Shown here: positions 36,734-48,366 of the stretch, piece by piece
Position numbering within the stretch: position 1 is the first letter of the stretch
How the letters are laid out: the number at the start of each line of letters is the position of its first letter
Assembly: GCA_032871835.1 (NCBI GenBank)
Contig: CM065303.1
Location: forward strand, 51,436,597 to 51,500,596
Length of the DNA stretch: 64,000 nucleotides
Source: Dipteronia dyeriana
Lineage: Eukaryota > Streptophyta > Magnoliopsida > Sapindales > Sapindaceae
Direction of reading: 5' to 3'
The notes under the pieces: model-generated
What the model was told of the DNA's origin: nothing
Databases searched by the model: none
What the model saw: only the letters and a program-made list of their open reading frames with translations
Translations under genes and position numbers: made by a program

Positions 36734-36853
36734 ATGCCTAGACATACTTAGTTGATCCATGTTTTGCGTGTGTCTTGCATTTTTTCATTTTGCTTGTTTG
36801 TTTGTTGCATTTCATTTGCATTTCATTTGCATCTCATTTATAACCCAAACACT

Positions 36854-39011
36854 ATGAGTGAGCTTGGGATGAGTAAAGAATGAGCTTCAAGCATAAGACA
36901 ACCATTGCTTAAGGGTGATAATTATGCCTCGTGGAAAGGCAAGATGGAGTCTTATATTTTCCAAATAGATGACCGTGCATGGATGGCAATTGAAGATGGC
37001 TACACGCCTCCAATAACGATCACCGATGAAGGAGATGAAGTCCTCAAACCTAAGTCTCAATGGAGCACACAAGAATTTGAAGCTTCCAAATGGAACAATA
37101 AGGCAATGCATGCCATCTTGTGTGCCATGGACGACAATCAATACAAGTTGGTTCAAAACACTAGGAATGCAAATGAGACTTGGGAGATTCTACAAACGGC
37201 TCATGAAGGAACCGAAGTGGTCAAGGACTCCAAAATTCAAGTTCTCCAAACACAATTTGAGATGATTAAGATGGAAGAGGAAGTGTGCTTTAATAACTTC
37301 CAAGTGAAGTTGTTGGACATCATAAATCAAAGCCATCAACTAGGTGACCTATATTCGGATAGAAGGGTCAAGCAAAAGATCACGAGGTCATTTCCTCCTA
37401 GATTCGAATCCAAGGAGATGACTCTTGAAGAAAATAGTGATTACAAGTCAATGAAGCCGAGTGAAGTCAATGAAGCTGAGTGAAGTGATTGGAAGGCTTC
37501 TCGCTTATGATTCTAGGTGGACCTCTACACCTACACCTTTCACGAAGCAAGAGAGCATGGCTTTAAAGACCTCCAAAGTGGAGAAAGAGGAGGATGACTC
37601 AGATGAGGAAATGACCCTTATGGTGAAGAAATTCAAGAAGTTCATCAAAATTAATAAGAAGGGCTTTGGATCCAAAGGAAAGGAATTAAAGCACAAGAAT
37701 CCCTTCAAGAAAGTGGCAAGATGGATTCCAAGAAGGGAATTCAATACTATGAGCGTAGTGGGTTCGGTCACATAGCCACCGAGTGTGCTAATTCGAAGAA
37801 GGAGAAGAAAGAAAAGGTGGTGGCTGCCGCATCAAGTGATAGTAGAAGTGAAGAAGATTCCTCAAGTGATGAAGAGGTTATTCTTAACTACACGGCTTTT
37901 GGAGTCTCCTTTGAGAAAGATGTAGAAAAAGGCAACAAAGCCTTAAGTAGTGACCTTGAAAAAGGAGTAGATGAAGAGGTATCTAGAAGTAATTTTTATG
38001 ACGCTACCAAGAGGGAAAGTGATGAGAGCATCACATCCTCAAGTGATGAAAATGTGAAAATACAAAAAGACGATGGCTCGAGTAATGAGAGTTCCTCATC
38101 TCACTCTACAATAGGAATTGTAGAAAGTATGAACCTTGAAGAGTTCATTGAGCATTTTCAAATATCAAGGTTGAAGATGAAGAAAAAGGTTTGAAGGCTT
38201 AAGGAAGATAACCTCAATCTATCAACCGAGGTGACTCACTTAAGTGAGAAAGTGAATAATGGAAGAAAGGTGGAAGAAAGCTTGAAGAAGGAGCTTATAG
38301 AGGCTAGAGAGTTGATTGCTAAAATTACTTCGAGTACGGAGAAGCTTGACCATATGTTGGGAGTTGGCAATAAGCCAAGTGATAAGAGAGGTCTAGGGTT
38401 TGAAGATGGCAAGGAGACCTCAACTCCTAGCAAGACAGAATTTTTCAAGAGCATAGACTTCAAAGAACCTCTTCCTCCACTTTATCCTAGGAAGAAAATT
38501 GAACTAGGAGAGTGCTCTAAAAATGTCCAAGTCAAGGTGGCACCAATGAGTCAAGCTCAATCTCAACCAAGGAGAGAACATCAAGCAAGCTTTCCTCAAT
38601 ACAAATTCCACCAACCAAGGAAGCAAACTTCTCCAACTTAACAACAAAGGAGAAGAGAACCAATACCACACCAAAGGCAAGCTCAAAGACATGGAAAAAC
38701 TCATTCCTAAATGTCATTTTTGTGCTATAGATGGTCATATTAGACCAAATTGCTTCAAGTATATTAACATGTGTAGAACCAGAAGCATGATTGAAAAGAA
38801 TAGGGCTAGAGCCAATATGCATGTGCCTAGGAAGTCTAGAGTTAATGATCCTAGGAGAAATATGATAACTATAACCACTAGGAATGACATTGTGTCACCT
38901 AAATAGATTAGAAGAGATGAACCCACATGTCATTGTGCTAAGATTTCACCCATAGGCTCAACTAGATCCAACGGACTTGGAAGGTCTATAGGGACTCATA
39001 TCCCTTTTTGA
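36854..39011 (+). pseudogene. Gag of gag-only copy 2 (multiply broken)
   Basis: Starts MSELGMSKE like copy 1 but hits TGA after nine codons. The gag domain resumes with LKGDNYASWKGKMES (from about 36902). A short duplication of AATGAAGCYGAGTGAAGT at 37452-37483 shifts the frame. In the first zinc knuckle (37742-37783) the first two cysteines have become Tyr and Arg, so it cannot bind zinc. A stop at about 38191 precedes the coiled-coil part, and another stop at 38640 comes before the second CCHC motif, CHFCAIDGHIRPNC (38712-38753), which is intact. The frame ends at 39011, the same point as in copy 1, with no protease or pol downstream. Confidence 0.85.
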
Positions 39012-40211
39012 CATGATTTGGATTGACCCCATATAGGGAGCTCACGCAGAGAGAGCGAACTTGCATTTCAATAAGCAAATAATTGTTCAATTTATGCTCT
39101 TTAATTAATTGCTTGAGTATCTTGGATGCATATATTATTATATGAATTTTTATTCAATAAGTGTGTTTTTGCCTTATCTGAAATGCATGTCTCATTTGTG
39201 TTCAAACATGTATTTTTGGACTAGAAAATTTGAATGGGAAGTACATTTGATTGACCCAAAGTTTATCTCCATGTTTATGAAAACTTGATATTGACATGCT
39301 TAAATTGGTATGCATGATGAATTAATTGAATGCTTTAAAATGATTGCATATTTGTGTGAGAGTGACTTTTGAGACTTCAATCAATAAGGATATTGTATCC
39401 ATTTCAGGATTTCACAATCCAATAGTCTCTCTCTCTTTACTTGTTGAACAAGGCTATTATCATAAGGGTATTTCACCCGAAAAAATCTAAAAAGACGCAA
39501 TAGTCGCTCATGCCTTGTTTAGCTTGTAAAGCTTGATAGTTGCTCTTATCTTTTGTTAAACTATATCTTGTTTTTTCCATTGAAAAATTTGTGCAAATTG
39601 GTTTGACTTCTCTTGGAACCTCATGTGTTTTTTCCTTTGCCAAATACCATGATTTTGGAAGTTGATGTTGCATGTATTTCATTCAAGGCAATCTTTTCAC
39701 ACATGTTCCAAAAATCAAACTTCCTTGAATTTCTTTCTCTCTTAATTAAATTGCATAAAGTTGTTGTATATGATTATGCATTTACATTGCAAATATCTCT
39801 CTTTGCTATAGCATCCCGGTTGGGGAATACTCCTTTACCTATCTTGTGACAAAAAGGGGGAGTAATGATGGATTTAAGGGGAGTTTGTATTGCTTTTGCA
39901 TGCAATGGGAGAATGCCTTTTTAGGAGGAGCTTTTGCATGTGCATTGTTGATTACATGCCACTTGTTTCTATTTCATGAAAATTGTGTTTGTTTTTATTT
40001 ATCTTGATCACCTCACATACACTTGTCTTGGAAAATGTAGTTCTTTGTTTTGTACGGATGATCATTCTACAAGAGATAGAAGATTTGAAGATTTAGCTTT
40101 GGGTATCTCTTGTAATATAGAATGTATTTGTTTACCTCTTGTTGTTTCTTTTTATTGTGAGGATACTATGTGAGTGAGTGGTTTTGTCACGAAATAGCCA
40201 AAGGGGGAGAT
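39012..40211 (+). other. 3' non-coding region of gag-only copy 2
   Basis: Homologous to 19982-21186. Purine tracts lie at about 39852-39865 (AAAAAGGGGGAGTAA), 39876-39885 and, next to the 3' LTR, 40198-40210 (CAAAGGGGGAGAT). No coding sequence. Confidence 0.75.
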
Positions 40212-42010
40212 TGTAAGTTTCTCGGTTTTTGATTGGCTTATTTCGATTGAAAAACCACGTTTAGGGATAATTATGTAAAGGTAGTTTAGGTCGGCTATGC
40301 TCGTAATCAAGTTCAAGCTTCAAAGATATATCACTTGCTTAATTTCTTTGAAGATGTTTTAGTTGCACACACTCACATATTATGCATTTGTATTGACATG
40401 TGTTATGTGTTGCTCACACATACTCACTTACTTGCATTTGGTTTGATATGTATGTGTGCTTCATTGTTGTCTATGTGCATTCATAGTGGGGTTTTGTGTA
40501 TGTTTGCGTTTGCATGGTGGTGTGCTTGTCTTAGCGCATTGAGTGACCACTTGAGAAAGTCTCATTCTTCTCTTGGTTTTGGTATTTTGTCACATGGTTG
40601 TTTCCATGAGTTTGGGCACTCTTGTTGCTGTCTAAATCTGACCTTTGGTCACTCATTTGACAATAATTCTTTATACATACATTTAAATCATATCTTGTAA
40701 ATTGGAGTAGAAAGTAGACTTCAATACCTTTCCAACGGTATATTATATGAAAGGTTTGGATGTCGTTTGGTCATATTTTGGGTTGCTCAAATCTGGAGTT
40801 GTTGTGATGTCGTGTTTTTTTTCCCGAGAGCAAAGCGATCTGAAGGCGACCTTAGGGCGACCCTAGGGAGACCTCAGGGCCACCTGACTTCCAAGTCACT
40901 TTTTCAAGCATATTTTGGCTCTCTAACCCGAGAGCAAAGCGACATTGAAGTGACCTACCATCCAGGTCACCCTAAGGTCGCTTCTGACTCCCAAAATTTG
41001 ATTTTTTCTTTTTCAAAACGTCGTAGTTTGATTTGGACCTTATAAATACATCATATTCTTCCCCAAATCAGACCTAGAGCTCTGAAAATATATCTTTAGA
41101 GAGAGAAAGTAATTTCTAGCAAGAGAGAGCTCTTAAGAACTCATCTTGACTCAACCAACCATCAATCCATGAGCATCTAACATCTTCTTGCATCTTCCAA
41201 GCATGGATTTCTTTTGTTTTCATTGACTAGATAATCTTTACATGACCTAGAATTTATTATTACTTAACTAGGCTATGTTTACCTAGAAAAAACATCGATT
41301 ACTCATTGAATGTATGCTTTTATGTTATATTGCATTTATAACATGCTTGAGTTGTTGTTTGTTGGTTGAGATGTTTGTTTTCATGATTGCTAGCATTTAG
41401 GACTATTTTACCCTTCTAGCTAAATCTACTTGCACTTGCATATAGATAATTGATATCTAGGATTTGCATTCATTGTCATCTTTAATCCTTAGATAAGCAT
41501 TAAATGTCTTAACCTAGCTTTTGTGCATATAGAATATTTTCATATATTCACTTAGGTTGTTTTTACTCTTCATTGAGGTTAAGTCTTGTGACTACGGTGT
41601 GTAGTGCTCAAGCAAGTGAAGTCTTGCAACCAAGGTTGGGTTGGCAAGCATTGATTAAGAATCACTATTAAGGCCCATTGGGTAGTAGCGGTGGTTAGTA
41701 ACCTTGAAGTGTGACTATATGGTCAACTTAGATTGTAAACATCATTACAATAGTGGATTTGAGGATCGGATGTGGCTAGAAGGATAGCCCGTGGTTTTTT
41801 CCCTTGTTGAAGGGTTTCCACGTAAATATCGTGTGTTTTTATTGTTTTATGCATAATTAGTTTTAATTGAATGCCTTGTGATTTGAGGCAATATTTGAAA
41901 TATTGATTAATCGAAAATTTGGTACTTGATTCGATTAAAAACCTATTCACCCCCCCCCCCCCCCCCCCCCCCCCCAGGTTTATAGACAAACACTTTGTGG
42001 GGAATTTTCA
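40212..42010 (+). repeat. 3' LTR of gag-only copy 2
   Basis: 1799 bp, matching 34930-36717 including the CCCGAGAGCAAAGCGA module (about 40820-40985) and TATAAATA at 41041-41048. It ends with an uninterrupted run of 26 C (41950-41975) about 35 bp before the LTR edge. Confidence 0.9.
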
Positions 42011-42061
42011 ATATATATATATATATATATATATAATGGTTCTCTCATAAGAGATCTCTAT

Positions 42062-42950
42062 TGGTTGTAATACGTAAAAACAGTCTGGTTCGAATATGTA
42101 GAAAGTAACGAACATAAACAAAGGTTAGGGAATCGAGACCTTTGTTTCACACAGTGCCCGTAAGACAATTTCACTGTGGAAGTGCGAAGCACAACCACTC
42201 TCAGCGAACTCAAATTAAGCTCGAACTTACGAAACATAGAAAATAGAAGGACCGAGATGAGAGAGAAAGGTAATACTGTTTTTAATTTCGTGATTTTAGA
42301 ATGTCTATCATGAAGTGTAGATTAGTTATAAAACCGAAATCAAATAAATTGATTTGGAAATCGCTTAATGATTACGTTTTAAATGATAAAGGAAAGTTAA
42401 TTAAAGAATAAGTTTCTAAAAGATTTATTCCTGATTGATCATTGATTCTGATCACTTAGTGATCAAGTAAGTATTAGAATTCAAAACGGAAATCAACTAT
42501 TTCTTTAATTCAATTAACTTCTGGAAAAATTAAATTCAAAATAGTAACAAAATTTCGGTTGTACTTTCACGGTCCAACCAGAGCGGAATTCGTGTAAGCA
42601 TGTCACACCATCGAAGGTTCGAGGTCTTTTATTTGCACCCCTCCACCCTGTGAACGTGAGAGAGAGTCTATATGCCACACATGTTGATAAACTACTATCA
42701 CACACTTATTTATATACTACATATAAGTTCTTTACCCAACCAATGTAGAATGTTCTTTTTCCCATACACAATGGGCTTACTTTAAGAGTCAATTTCTCAT
42801 TCATCAATTAATCAATTTGTGAGTTTGAGTATACCACTTCGAAGTTCTCACGAAAGAGAATTCGAATATACATTGATCTTTCATTTTCATGAAACCGATC
42901 ATACTCAAATAACCATCTCAAACCGGTAGTTTGTCATAAATTTTCCAACA
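42062..42950 (-). mobile_element. Possible solo LTR inside the foldback element
   Basis: On the minus strand this starts TGTTGGAAAATTTATGAC and ends TACAACCA, ends expected of a copia LTR, and it interrupts the foldback arms. No matching 5-bp duplication was found and no second copy is in the window. Confidence 0.4.
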
Positions 42951-42961
42951 ATCCTTTATTT

Positions 42962-43290
42962 TTATTTCGGTAAGGACCACTATGAATTCACATCCATTTT
43001 TATGAATTTTGATCTGAATTTTCTTGTGGATGATATTTTCAGTGAAATCTACCTATGAATAAAATTTGAGAATTTTTCAAGTACCACAATTATTTATCTC
43101 GATTTTGCTAAATATATAGGCATAAAAAAATGGTGAAATATAGGAAAATTCAGGAAAAATAGTTGTAGTACTTGAAAATTTCTCAAATTTTATTCATAGT
43201 TAGATTTCATTGAACATATCATCCATAAAAAATTCAGATCAAAATTCATAAAAATGGATGTGATTTCATTTAATTCTTATCGAAATTAAA
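42962..43290. repeat. Long imperfect palindrome
   Basis: About 42962-43100 pairs with about 43140-43290 over roughly 140-150 bp. Shared blocks include CACATCCATTTTTATGAATT and ATGAATAAAATTTGAGAA. The transcript would fold into a long hairpin, a possible small-RNA source (inference). Confidence 0.85.
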
Positions 43291-43333
43291 ATAAGAGATC
43301 ACTTATGAGGGGATCACTTATGAGAGAATCACT

Positions 43334-44123
<790 letters not shown>

Positions 44124-44933
44124 TAGGGATCGTTGGATCGGTTGTTTTTTCCACTTAAATCTTAATGAATCTGAATTGAATTCATTAAGTTGTTTTGTTT
44201 GTATTTTAAATGGTTAAACAATTTAAAAACATCAAAAAACAACTTAAAAAATAAAGTAAGAAACCTGATTTTTAACTTAATTTCAAATCAATAGATTATA
44301 ATTAAAATATTCTTTTCCAAGTCTATCCTCCTAAAGAAGATATATTTTCAAATTTATCATAATTTAATATGGTTTAGAGATCTTTCTTTTAATATATTTC
44401 TTATTTTAAATGGTTTTTAAAAAGAAAAAAAAACTCTAATCACTTCTTATAGAGACCGGTGCATATAATTCAAGAACATAATTCAAAAAAAAAAATCAAT
44501 AACTTTTTTGCCCGGTGCATATGATTAAAAACAATGGTTTCCTTAATTATATATTCTGGAAACATGAACAACATGTAAAATAACTTGAACTTTTTTTTAC
44601 AATAAATTGAACTTGAACTTTATTTGCAGAATATATAAAATTATATTTTTTGATAATTTTTTTGTTTTTTAAATTGAAATTTGTTTGTAGAAAAACATTC
44701 ATGTTGAATTACTTCTTTTAAATAGTATGAGTATAAATGTAAAATTTAAAATTACTTGTATTCAGATAATTTTATTTAAAAAATATATATATATATATAT
44801 TGACAGTATAGTCAAAAGTGAGAAAAAAAATAAATATTTTATTCAGATTCAGATTTCAATCCATATTTAGTTTTTAGAAAAATTTATGAACGTTCAGACT
44901 TGTAGCGAAAAACCAAACTAACACCTTGATCTA
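44124..44933. mobile_element. MITE-like repeat, copy B
   Basis: Inverted copy of 26794-27537. The left end TAGGGATCGTTGGATCGG matches the right end of copy A. The right end (GATTCAGATTTCAATCC and onward) matches the left end of copy A. The middle differs and contains a TA tract near 44780. No coding sequence. Confidence 0.6.
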
Positions 44934-47900
44934 AAAATCACATTGGAGAAAGACAGCAAAATAAACCTAACACAGGGGAAGTGAATTAATTAAAGCTTGT
45001 GCATTCATCGTTATCGAATCTATAGATATTTTGTATACAGTTTAAGTAGCATCATCATCGCCCGTTTAACGTATTATAAGATCAAACATATAAAATAGGA
45101 TAGTAATATCTAGAACTACGGATTTAGTGAGATAGTCTCTAAATAGTTATTAGTTTTTTAAAATAGTTTAAATTTATCATTTTATAAAAAGAAAGTATCA
45201 ATTGTTGTCACTTTACCTATTAATTATTTAAAATTCGTTTACTTATATCATAATATGTTAGAATATAGTTCAAAATAGTAAAATATGTTTTGCACCGATT
45301 TTTGAACCGATTTTTTACATGTTTTTAACTAGTTTTTTTTTACCTATATTTTGACTATTTTTTTATCATGATTATTTAATAAAACATGAAATATTATCCA
45401 TAAAATTCTTATAATCAAATCATTACTTTATATATATAATTAAATAATAAATTAATAAAATAAGTTTGATGTCACCCTAAATTAATGAGAAAATCATTAT
45501 TTTTTGATGATCATAACGATAACTTAATATTAGGTTTTAATAGAATGGCCACTGATAAACAGACGGTGATTTTTGAACCATTTAAATAGTGAATGATTTT
45601 TTTGGAACTCCATCCACCAATTAATGGTGTCTAATGTTACTTTCTCTATAAAATATATGAATACATCATGGTTAATAATATAAGCATGTAATTCAGTAGT
45701 TTACATTTCACACTTATACTATGAGGTTATGGTTTCAAATTTGTCATCTCCATCGAATATTGAATTATTGTAATATTTTAAAAAACAAGATATAAATTCT
45801 ATCACCAAAAGTGGTTTGATGTAAAACAAACTTATTTAATGAGTTCAAAGATTGATTGACATTTTTTCAAGGTGTAATTTTAAGAGTACCATTGTTTCAA
45901 TAACTTAACTTTAAATAGCACATTAAGTGTATATTTAACAAAACTACTCTTAAAACACAATTATAAAAATAAGTCTCACGTTTTTTTTTATATTTTCGAG
46001 ACTTATTTTAGTGTTTTCGAGATTTTTTAGATTTTTTCCGTTTTTTTATATTTTCTGAAACTTTTTTTTACGGTGTTCGAGACTTTTTTTATATAGTTTT
46101 TGAGTCTTTTTTGAGATTTTTTGTACACAAATGATATTTTTGTTTGTCATCTTCTTCATTGAAATCTCCGTTTCGACCTTTAATGGGGTCTTTCATTTCT
46201 ATTGATGGAGGTCCTCCATCAATAGAGGTTTTTTAAAAAATAAAATAAAAACCTTAAAAATGATACAAATATAATAAAAGAAGGAGATAGGGTTAATCTA
46301 ATAATATTCTAAAAATTCAAAATAAAAAATGTGCCATTTTCCCGTTTCTTGCTCATTTAATCAGTCTGATACATATTTTGAGAGAAAAAACAAATCATCC
46401 ACAGGTGATGATGCATGAATAAATGTTTACTAATAATATTCTTAGATTGGACTTGTAATATTAATGTTAATACAAGGACATTATAGTTAGTTTCAGTCAT
46501 AAATGATATTGTTGGACTAATTGACTTTTTCCTGACCCAGTAGAACAATGAAATATAAGTTTTTTTTTTTTTTCGAGAACCAATCAAATAAAAGAAATAA
46601 AATAGTTATATATATATAAACTCATGGCAGAGATGAACAAATAGAAATGAGTAATACGACTTTAACCGGATTTTGATCGGATAAAATAGCATTATTTATT
46701 AGGGATTTTTTTATTATATATATAATCAAAATAATTAATATAATTAATATAATTATTATATATTTATTGAATTTTTTATTATAAAAAAATTTAAAGACGA
46801 GGGATTAGGATCCAACCATAGATAGCTCTTTAAAAGAAGAAAAGGCAATAGACGAAAGACTTTATGCTAAGGTGTTCCACTGTTCCCCGAAAGAGGGATG
46901 ACTTGACTTAGTATTTACAGACTCCAACTTCCACCAATGAAGTCTTAATGTCAAAGACGATAAATTTAACATCATCAAGTAAAGTAACAGGGAGAACACA
47001 GAGGAGATAATAAGAACACAGGTCTAATATATTATTAACATATATCATAAGGATACAAGTTAACACTATCCATAAAATAACCATATAATAAGTTTGAGGG
47101 TGGCTAAAACAATATATTAAACGATCGTTAATGGGTCAACATGACATATTATTAGTAAATATATCATTATTTGAACTAATTTAAGGTTCAAATGAAAAAA
47201 AAAAAGTAGTTTTCATCTGTTGGATGCATGTCTACCATAATAATTCAAGGCAGAACAGATATATGAGCTCCAGATCATTTAATTTTAAAGTTGTTTTTTG
47301 TACATGTATACTAACTATCTCCGTCAGCAGTAAATGCCACAAACTTTTCAAAGATCCACCATTTTTTCTAAACAAAAAAGAAAAAACCAATAATTTTTTT
47401 TTTATTTTTATTTTAAGAATAACCAAATCTGGGCTTTGTTAAAACTTGGATCAACCTCTCACTGTTGAGGAGAAATCTCTGGGTGCTTGTTAAAATCAAT
47501 AGATTGCTTAAATATCAAGTTAAAATTAAAAAGCCCATTAGAAACTATCAAGTCAATATGGTCTTCTTAAGTTTTTTTTTTTTTTCACAAACAGTATTGG
47601 TCTTATAAGTACCAAATATGGTATTATTTTTCAAGATTCAAACATTGCTATGTTTTGTGCAAAACATAGCAACAAGGCTACGACTATTATCATTAGATAC
47701 ATCTAACTATTAAGAACGTGAAATCCGAGTGTATATTAGTAGAATGAGAACATCCAGACTAGATAAATACTGTTAATTAATTATTAGTTATATAAAATTG
47801 AAAAACAAGAAAGGCAAGGTTGATTTTGTATATAATAAAAAGGAAAAAAAGAAAAAGAAGAAACCGCGGACAGTGTGGTGTGAGAGTTTGTAAAGAACCG

Positions 47901-48230
47901 TGTAGGCCAATGTCCAGAAAACAAACCTACTTTACAACGACAATATACACAGTTTTTTCTTTGCATCCAAGAAAACACCACTTCATCGATCATCATCAAC
48001 CTGTCATACAAGCAAACCACTAACCCAACACCACCAATTTAAACTCTACTTATTTTTAATTATTTTTTTTATAATATTAATTTGATTACAACACCAATCA
48101 AACCCCAAATGCCAAGTTGTCACCCATGATTATATATATATATTGTGTGTATGGTATGCATGATTTAGAGACACTAAGTCATTTTCAAAACTTATTATAT
48201 TAATTAAGCATTACTTCACACAATCTCTCC
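44934..48230. other. Intergenic region upstream of the HIPP gene
   Basis: AT-rich. At 45975-46130 there are several TTTCGAGACTTTTTT-like words. A 14-bp-arm perfect palindrome (TCTATTGATGGAGG, one-base centre) lies at about 46197-46225. No gene recognised. The 47800-48050 part has more even composition and could belong to the HIPP promoter. Confidence 0.5.
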
Positions 48231-48238
48231 TATAAATA
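48231..48238 (+). promoter_or_regulatory. TATA box of the HIPP gene
   Basis: TATAAATA lies 136 bp before the start codon. A start near 48265 would give a leader of about 100 bases containing the CT tract. Confidence 0.7.
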
Positions 48239-48290
48239 CAACCATATCACTCGATCTCCATAGATTTCCATCCTTCAACCTATAAAAAAT

Positions 48291-48293
<3 letters not shown>

Positions 48294-48329
<36 letters not shown>
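48294..48329 (+). repeat. (CT)n tract in the HIPP 5' leader
   Basis: About 17 CT repeats just upstream of the start codon. Such pyrimidine tracts are common in plant 5' UTRs. Confidence 0.9.
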
Positions 48330-48332
<3 letters not shown>

Positions 48333-48366
48333 CTCCCCGCTTAGACTCAGTAAAGAAAAGAAAAAA

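Larger units (their letters stand above)
34930..42010 (+). mobile_element. Gag-only Sirevirus-like LTR element (copy 2)
   Basis: 7081 bp with LTRs at 34930-36717 and 40212-42010. The flanking atata on both sides (34925-34929, 42011-42015) is a 5-bp duplication, although the target is itself TA-rich. The primer site, the gag with two CCHC positions, the missing pol, the repeated purine tracts and the LTR ends all match copy 1 at 15985-22925. The part of the LTR just upstream of the TATA box is different in sequence. Gag carries more disruptions than in copy 1. The element cannot move without a helper. Confidence 0.87.
42035..43333. mobile_element. Foldback/MITE element split by an insertion
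   Basis: The left end GGTTCTCTCATAAGAGATC is matched, reverse-complemented, by GTGATTCTCTCATAAGTGATC at the right end (about 43312-43333). The right half holds a long imperfect palindrome (42962-43290). The left half is interrupted by about 0.9 kb of unrelated sequence (42062-42950). Flanks are TA-rich, so the target duplication cannot be read. Confidence 0.65.
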
